Assembly: GCA_019894875.1 (NCBI GenBank)
Contig: JAGXNR010000089.1
Coordinates: 1-10,897, forward strand
Origin: Promethearchaeota archaeon
GTDB taxonomy: Archaea; Asgardarchaeota; Lokiarchaeia; Sigynarchaeales; SOKP01
Length of the DNA stretch: 10,897 bases
Direction: 5' to 3'
The position numbers and the translations under genes were made by a program. The stretch's first letter is position 1. Every line of letters begins with the position of its first letter. Shown piece by piece: positions 6,794-10,897 of the stretch. The notes beneath the pieces are model-generated. The model saw nothing but the letters and a program-made list of their open reading frames with translations. It searched no databases and was not told where the DNA came from.

Positions 6794-7114
6794 TTAAGGA
6801 AGTTTCATCCCTAAAGATGCCAAGGCCTCCTCTACAGTTGCCCAAACTTCAATAGATGATTCATATCCCTCAACATCCATGAAAAACGCCCGTTGCTCAA
6901 TTGCAAGCTTCCAAATTTCATCAAATTTTCCTTTATTTACACGTGTAACACTTAAAATTCTTATTCCCTCATCGGTTACTTTTACTGCCGATGGTATAAT
7001 ATTTTCTCCCAAAGAATTATCAGGAGGAAATTTTTGCAGGAATTCAAGATATTTTTTTGCAACTTTAGACGCTATGTGACTAGGGTATTTTACAAATGAA
7101 ACTAAATATGGCAT
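6794..7114 (-). CDS. Small uncharacterised protein (106 aa)
   Basis: I do not recognise this family. The start is well supported: ATG with AAAGAGGT seven bases upstream. The protein is soluble-looking, with no signal peptide, membrane segment or cysteine. The apparent order is a beta strand (PYLVSFVKY), an amphipathic helix (about 12-28, 'HIASKVAKKYLEFLQKF'), a strand (about 42-47), another strand (about 50-58, 'GIRILSVTRV'), a helix (about 64-75), a strand and a C-terminal helix (about 92-102). This resembles the ferredoxin-like alpha/beta fold of small dimeric alpha-beta-barrel proteins, but only by eye. It lies between the acyl-CoA synthetase subunit and thiC on the same strand. The 131-base and 197-base gaps and an oligo-T tract suggest its own transcript, so the neighbours say little about function. 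Confidence 0.8.
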   Translation of the reverse strand: MPYLVSFVKYPSHIASKVAKKYLEFLQKFPPDNSLGENIIPSAVKVTDEGIRILSVTRVNKGKFDEIWKLAIEQRAFFMDVEGYESSIEVWATVEEALASLGMKLP

Positions 7115-7245
7115 GATTTTTACCTCTTTAAGATTTATTTCTAATTAAATTGGATCCTAGATTATTTCATTTCCAAGATTTAAAAGGTTTGACATTTATA
7201 TCAAAACAGTACAAGGAAATAGGAAAATTAGCTTTTATTGTTCAT

Positions 7246-8655
7246 TTATACTTTATGCTTAGTATGAAATTCTCTAAATGTACATATTTTGTCCAAAGCT
7301 TTAGCGGCTAATTCAACAGATTCGAATACAGGGATTTTCATTTTAAATAATTCTCGCTTAAAGTGAACTTTATTTGCGTAATCACTAGTATCATCAACAA
7401 TTTTATATGCTATGCATATCAATGGTTTTTTCATTTCTTTATAAGCCCGTTTAATTGTTTCGAGAAATATATGGTTGAAATCATATGTTTTTATAAAAAT
7501 TACCGCAGAGATATTAGGATCAGAATCTAAGGTCACCAAAGTTTTATAAAATGTTTCAGGATGTCCCATACTTCCACCCAAATCAAGAGGATTTCGAAAG
7601 ATTGTGTTAACATCGGGTACGAATTCTTTAAATTTAGCTGCTGTTTCTGGAGCAAGTTTAGGTACTTTTAGGTTATATCTCTCAAATGTATCTGCAGTTT
7701 CAATTGAAGCACCACCTCCACCTGTAGTAATACCCATATTTCTGTTCATTGGCATACTACTGATATGTTGAAATATCATTGCTAGATTAATTAATTCATT
7801 GGAATCTTTAACCATTAAAGCACCAGTCTGCTTTGCAACTGCTTCCCAAATCTTTAATGAGCCTGCTAAACCCCCAGTATGAGACATAATTGTTTCTCGA
7901 GTTGCTTCACCGCTTCCTACTTTCCAAAGAATAACCGGTTTTCCCTTGAGTGTTAATTTATTGACTACTTTTATAAATTTTCTGCCAATTTCTTGACTTT
8001 TGATATTTTCCACATAAAGAGCAATGATACTTGTTTCATCATCTTCTAAGAAATATTCTAAAAAATCGACAAAATTTAAATCAATTTGATTTCCAATTGA
8101 GAGAATTTTACTTGGATTTGTTCCATAAATAGATTGCCCTTTTGCAGAAATGTATATAGCTAAACCTCCAGATTGAAATACCCCTCCAAAATTGCCTGAT
8201 GCATTAGTAAGCAGACCACGGGAAAAGGTAATTTTGTTTTTTGGAACAAAAATCCCCAAGCAATTTGGACCTATTACTCGTATATTATATTTTTTTACAA
8301 CTTCCAGAACCTCTACTTCTAGATGGTGATTACCAACTTCAGAAAATCCTGAAGAAAAAATAGTAGCGAAAGAAACACCCTTCTTACCACACTCCTCAAG
8401 GACAGTTGGAACAATTCTTGCAGGAACGGCAACAATTACATAGTCAATGGGTTTATCATCAGGAATTTCCAAGACAGACCCATACACAGGAAAATCTGCG
8501 ATTACTTTCCCCTTTAAGCGAGGATTAAAGATGTAGATTGGTTTGTCAAAACCACTATTTTTAAATGTGTTGACCCAATATCCACCACCCCATTTTTCCG
8601 TAACACCGATAATCCCTACAGCTCGAGGATTAAATAATTTTTCGAAATCAGTCAT
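7246..8655 (-). CDS. ADP-forming acyl-CoA synthetase, alpha-type subunit
   Basis: The protein belongs to the NDP-forming acyl-CoA synthetase superfamily, in which acyl-CoA, ADP and phosphate give the acid, CoA and ATP; in archaea this is used for energy conservation from amino acid or sugar fermentation. The layout matches the alpha subunit. An N-terminal CoA-binding Rossmann domain (about 1-130, 'AVGIIGVTE', ending 'VIGPNCLG' 127-134) is followed by a succinyl-CoA ligase-like domain with 'SHTGGLAGS' at 258-266. His259 there corresponds to the phosphohistidine of the Pyrococcus furiosus alpha subunit. A third ligase domain has 'GITTGGGGA' (308-316) and 'NPLDLGG' (355-361). At 469 residues it is the length of a stand-alone alpha subunit. 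The ATP-grasp beta subunit is neither fused nor adjacent. The ATG start has AAAGAG eight bases upstream. Substrate cannot be told. Confidence 0.92.
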   Translation of the reverse strand: MTDFEKLFNPRAVGIIGVTEKWGGGYWVNTFKNSGFDKPIYIFNPRLKGKVIADFPVYGSVLEIPDDKPIDYVIVAVPARIVPTVLEECGKKGVSFATIFSSGFSEVGNHHLEVEVLEVVKKYNIRVIGPNCLGIFVPKNKITFSRGLLTNASGNFGGVFQSGGLAIYISAKGQSIYGTNPSKILSIGNQIDLNFVDFLEYFLEDDETSIIALYVENIKSQEIGRKFIKVVNKLTLKGKPVILWKVGSGEATRETIMSHTGGLAGSLKIWEAVAKQTGALMVKDSNELINLAMIFQHISSMPMNRNMGITTGGGGASIETADTFERYNLKVPKLAPETAAKFKEFVPDVNTIFRNPLDLGGSMGHPETFYKTLVTLDSDPNISAVIFIKTYDFNHIFLETIKRAYKEMKKPLICIAYKIVDDTSDYANKVHFKRELFKMKIPVFESVELAAKALDKICTFREFHTKHKV

Positions 8656-8785
8656 TATAAAATCTCTTTAAGATACATCAATAATTGGAAGATAAAACAA
8701 TTGTATTAAAAAAATTAATTATTGCACAAATATTTATTTAATCAGATCTACTAAAAAGATTACTACTATATTATAACAAGATTAT

Positions 8786-8792
8786 AAGAGGT
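8786..8792 (+). promoter_or_regulatory. Shine-Dalgarno site of the esterase gene
   Basis: AAGAGGT lies nine bases before the ATG at 8802 and supports that start over the in-frame ATG five codons later. The 146-base divergent region to the left (8656-8801) should hold promoters for both this gene and the acyl-CoA synthetase. Confidence 0.6.
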
Positions 8793-8801
8793 AAAGCTCA
8801 A

Positions 8802-9701
8802 ATGGTCAGTGAAGGTATGAAAAGAGTAATTGATTTATTAAAGCAACAAAATGAACAAGATACAAAAAAAAGAATTGAAGACGGTCGTAAAGCCATGGAA
8901 CAAATGGCTCAGATGGAAAAATTTCCCAAAGATGTCAATTTTGATGAGATTAATGTCAATGGTATTCCTTCATTATGGATAAGTACACCAGAGGTTGTAA
9001 AAGAACACGTTGTATTATATTTACATGGAGGGGGATATGTTGAGGGTTCAAGGAATACTCATAAAGGTCTTGGATATAGAATTTCACAGGTGTCAAAATC
9101 CCGAATTTTATTGATAGACTACCGACTTGCGCCAGAAAATCCTTATCCCGCAGCTCTAGAAGATTCGGTTGCTGCTTACAGATGGTTGATTGATATCGAG
9201 GGAATAAATCCTAAAAATATAGTAATTTCTGGAGATTCTGCTGGAGGAGGTTTAACAGCGGCAACAATTCTAAAATTAAGAGATACAGGCGTCGAATTAC
9301 CCGCCGGTGGAGTTTTACTATCACCCTGGACAGATTTAGATATAACAGGTGATTCAGTTAGAACTAAAAGAAGAATTGATCCATTTATAGATGCAGGTGG
9401 GCTCTTTTTTATGGCTAACTTATATGCTGGGGACGAAGACCTTAAAAATCCTTATATATCACCGTTATATGCAGATCTAATGGGATTACCGCCCCTATTA
9501 ATACAAGTGGGTAGTGCTGAAGTAATTCTTGATGATTCTACACGATTTGCAGAAAAAGCAAAATCCGCTGGTGTGGATGTAACACTAGAAATTTGGGAGG
9601 ATATGGTCCATGTTTTTCAAGCATTCGCTCTTTGGGCACCTGAAGGTGAGCAAGCGATTGAAAAAATTGGTGAATTTATTCAAAAATTAATGAAAGAGTA
9701 A
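8802..9701 (+). CDS. Alpha/beta hydrolase of the hormone-sensitive lipase (HSL) type
   Basis: The gene encodes a carboxylesterase-like enzyme of 299 residues, the usual size for the bacterial/archaeal HSL family (lipase family IV). Oxyanion-hole motif HGGG is at 75-78, and the nucleophile elbow GDSAGG at 144-149 has Ser146. His270 in 'MVHVFQ' completes the triad. The acidic residue is most likely Glu240 in 'GSAEVILDDS', where many relatives have Asp in a D-P-L motif. Other family marks are 'DYRLAPENPYPAALED' (106-121) and 'SPWTDL' (174-179). The first 45 residues form a charged helical cap. No signal peptide is visible, so it is intracellular. The natural substrate, probably a short-chain ester or amide, is not predictable. 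It is divergent from the acyl-CoA synthetase and converges on the Nudix gene. Confidence 0.95.
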   Translation: MVSEGMKRVIDLLKQQNEQDTKKRIEDGRKAMEQMAQMEKFPKDVNFDEINVNGIPSLWISTPEVVKEHVVLYLHGGGYVEGSRNTHKGLGYRISQVSKSRILLIDYRLAPENPYPAALEDSVAAYRWLIDIEGINPKNIVISGDSAGGGLTAATILKLRDTGVELPAGGVLLSPWTDLDITGDSVRTKRRIDPFIDAGGLFFMANLYAGDEDLKNPYISPLYADLMGLPPLLIQVGSAEVILDDSTRFAEKAKSAGVDVTLEIWEDMVHVFQAFALWAPEGEQAIEKIGEFIQKLMKE

Positions 9702-9716
9702 ATACAAATAGTTTAA

Positions 9717-9731
9717 ATCTTTTTACTTTTA
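9717..9731 (+). terminator. T-rich 3' end of the esterase gene
   Basis: ATCTTTTTACTTTTA starts 16 bases past the stop codon, in the 35-base gap to the convergent Nudix gene. A T-rich tract in this place suits archaeal termination. No stem-loop is evident. Confidence 0.4.
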
Positions 9732-9736
9732 TATTA

Positions 9737-10207
9737 CTATTCAAATCCAATCTTCAATTGCTTTAATAATTTAATTAAAGATACAGTTAATTGATAATCC
9801 TTTAATTCATTAAACGGAACAAATTTAGCATCCAAGGCGTCATCATCGGCAATAGGTGCTTGATTATCATCTCCTTCTATTTGTTCTACAAAAAAATTGA
9901 GGAGAACGTAATGATATTCGATTTTCATATCATCGTCAAACATGATTTTATCGATAATTCCAGCTAATTTTGACACTTTTACCTTAAAACCAGTTTCTTC
10001 AAAAGCTTCTCTCTCAGCAGCTATTTCAACCTCTTCTCCTAAATCTACATGTCCCCCTGGGATTGACCAATATCCAGCGTCGGGATTATATTTTCTTTTA
10101 ATTAAAAGTAGATGTTTATCTCTGATTAGAAGGATACCCACTCCGACATGGGGACGTATTGGATATCTTCTTGTATCAAAGGCAGTAATTTTTTCCCGAT
10201 CAACCAT
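9737..10207 (-). CDS. Nudix hydrolase (156 aa)
   Basis: Nudix enzymes hydrolyse a nucleoside diphosphate linked to another group, with Mg2+ bound by the Nudix box. The box is complete here: G52-x5-E58-x7-R66-E67-x2-E70-E71-x-G73-F74. It is preceded by 'YWSIPGGHVDLGEE' (46-59), which is typical of the fold. The length suits a single-domain protein of the MutT/ADP-ribose pyrophosphatase size class. The acidic stretch 'EGDDNQAPIADDDALDAKF' (about 110-128) followed by a hydrophobic helix is usual for the C-terminal half. The substrate (ADP-ribose, dinucleotide polyphosphate, oxidised nucleotide or other) cannot be read from the sequence. The ATG has no clear ribosome site. The gene is divergent from the phosphatase gene, with 77 bases between the starts. 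Confidence 0.94.
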   Translation of the reverse strand: MVDREKITAFDTRRYPIRPHVGVGILLIRDKHLLLIKRKYNPDAGYWSIPGGHVDLGEEVEIAAEREAFEETGFKVKVSKLAGIIDKIMFDDDMKIEYHYVLLNFFVEQIEGDDNQAPIADDDALDAKFVPFNELKDYQLTVSLIKLLKQLKIGFE

Positions 10208-10252
10208 AACTTTACATTTTATAATATCTTTTAAGTAGTATTAGAATTGAGT

Positions 10253-10262
10253 AATTATAAAG
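10253..10262 (+). promoter_or_regulatory. Candidate TATA box of the phosphatase gene
   Basis: AATTATAAAG is centred about 27 bases before the ATG at 10285, which has no Shine-Dalgarno sequence. This is the distance expected when transcription starts at or next to the start codon (leaderless mRNA). AT-rich context limits confidence. Confidence 0.35.
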
Positions 10263-10284
10263 ATTAATTATTTACTAAAATAAG

Positions 10285-10647
10285 ATGGTACGTCCATGGT
10301 ATTGGCCTAAAGAAGGACAACCCCATAGAACAGTCCCCTTTACATGGATTATTAAAGGAAAAATGGGTGTTTCATGGTGGCCAGATCCGTCAGTAATTGA
10401 AATCTATCGAAGAGAAGGAATTAGAACAATCATAAATTGTTCTGAATTTGATAACCAGCAAGAAATTCCTAAAGAATTTAAGTATTTCAATATCAATATA
10501 CCAGACTATGGTACACCTACAGATGTTCAGTTAAAAAGGTTCTTTAAGATAACTAGCGAGGGGAGTGATATTAAATATCCTATTGTAGTGCATTGTGTTG
10601 CAGGTTGTGGAAGATCTGGCATAATGATTGTAGCATGGGCTGCTTAA
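10285..10647 (+). CDS. Truncated PTP/DSP-like protein phosphatase (120 aa)
   Basis: The protein resembles the small archaeal protein tyrosine/dual-specificity phosphatases such as the Sulfolobus solfataricus enzyme. The active-site loop is HCVAGCGRS at 103-111: Cys104 is the nucleophile, Arg110 binds phosphate, and Ser111 follows. Asp74 in 'IPDYGTPT' sits where the general acid is expected. 'VIEIYRREGIRTIINCSE' (38-55) fits the usual strand-helix before it. The stop comes only nine residues after Ser111, inside the helix behind the P-loop. About 40-50 residues, including the usual 'R-x2-RP-G' helix, are missing compared with family members of about 160 residues. Reading one base on from the codons before the stop gives 'AWLLKIAKKYQKSKM' and then a stop at 10679, a more helix-like but still short ending. 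A frameshift, a sequencing error or a decaying gene are all possible. Activity is uncertain. Confidence 0.8.
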   Translation: MVRPWYWPKEGQPHRTVPFTWIIKGKMGVSWWPDPSVIEIYRREGIRTIINCSEFDNQQEIPKEFKYFNINIPDYGTPTDVQLKRFFKITSEGSDIKYPIVVHCVAGCGRSGIMIVAWAA

Positions 10648-10755
10648 AATCGCAAAAAAATATCAAAAATCTAAAATGTAAAATATTTAAGAACGTAATA
10701 TATAAAATTATTAAGAATACAATTTTCTTTAAAGCAAAATTACTCTTAATTATAG
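10648..10755. other. AT-rich stretch after the truncated phosphatase
   Basis: This segment has no convincing gene. All three forward frames give Lys/Ile/Asn-rich, low-complexity readings, and none shows the missing C-terminal phosphatase motif. It may be ordinary intergenic DNA or the decayed 3' end of the phosphatase gene. Confidence 0.4.
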
Positions 10756-10897
10756 ATGCCTATGCAACGATCAGACTATGTTTATATGATTGCCGATAAT
10801 ATTATGGTATATCAAATTACTCTCCCCTCAGATCTTGAAGGAAATAAATTGCACGAGCATCTTAATAAGTATGATGAGAAACACCTTGAAATTATAG
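10756..10897 (+). CDS. 5' end of an unknown gene (partial)
   Basis: An ATG directly follows an in-frame TAG and opens a frame that continues to the window edge, 47 complete codons. The reading begins MPMQRSDYVYMIADNIMVYQ and goes on with a polar, charged composition (…DLEGNKLHEHL…). That mix is more protein-like than the lysine/isoleucine-rich shadow frames just upstream. No ribosome site precedes either ATG (10756 or 10762). I do not recognise the family. Only the run-off and composition support it, so it may be spurious. Confidence 0.4.
   Translation, partial: MPMQRSDYVYMIADNIMVYQITLPSDLEGNKLHEHLNKYDEKHLEII

Noticed and set aside
9942..10238. Plus-strand 98-codon frame
   Set aside because: It runs antisense to the Nudix box, which is certain, and has no independent support.
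10593..10799. 68-codon frame overlapping the phosphatase active site, considered as its frameshifted continuation
   Set aside because: It reads through the P-loop codons in the wrong frame and then gives a Lys/Ile-rich sequence without any phosphatase C-terminal motif.
1..10897. tRNA, rRNA, CRISPR repeats, insertion sequences
   Set aside because: No cloverleaf-like GC-rich segment, regularly spaced direct repeat or transposase motif was seen.

Overview
The window is AT-rich DNA that most likely comes from an Asgard archaeon of the Lokiarchaeia type. The signs are two long proteins fusing a roadblock domain to a Ras/Rab/Arf-like GTPase, a RING-H2 finger protein in an otherwise prokaryotic gene layout, an ADP-forming (NDP-forming) acyl-CoA synthetase subunit, an archaeal-type protein phosphatase, and TATA-like boxes close to start codons. 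The exact lineage is inferred, because no rRNA or ribosomal protein gene is present.

Layout from left to right. The 3' end of an isopropylmalate/isocitrate dehydrogenase family gene (+) converges on a tandem pair of paralogous roadblock-GTPase genes on the minus strand (218-1777 and 2024-3613). Divergent from that pair is a RING-H2/coiled-coil/TPR-like protein (3795-4376, +). It converges on a minus-strand block. In transcription order this block is an acyl-CoA synthetase alpha subunit (8655-7246), an unknown 106-residue protein (7114-6794), thiC (6596-5277) and thiD (5229-4396). A plus-strand HSL-type esterase (8802-9701) diverges from the synthetase and converges on a minus-strand Nudix hydrolase (10207-9737). 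A plus-strand PTP/DSP-type phosphatase that ends abruptly (10285-10647) follows, and then the 5' end of an unknown gene that runs off the window.

Functionally, thiC and thiD give two consecutive steps of HMP-pyrophosphate synthesis for thiamine. The synthetase, esterase, Nudix and phosphatase genes look like unrelated metabolic or housekeeping genes. The most interesting part is 218-4376. It holds two cis-fused roadblock/GTPase proteins that share an unusual G3 motif (D-x-G-A-Q) and a conserved C-terminal domain that may be a second, nucleotide-site-less G-like fold. Back to back with them is a eukaryote-like RING protein. No E1, E2, ubiquitin or deubiquitinase gene is visible nearby.

There is no intergenic stretch longer than 300 bases. 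I saw no tRNA, rRNA, CRISPR array, insertion sequence or TPP riboswitch.
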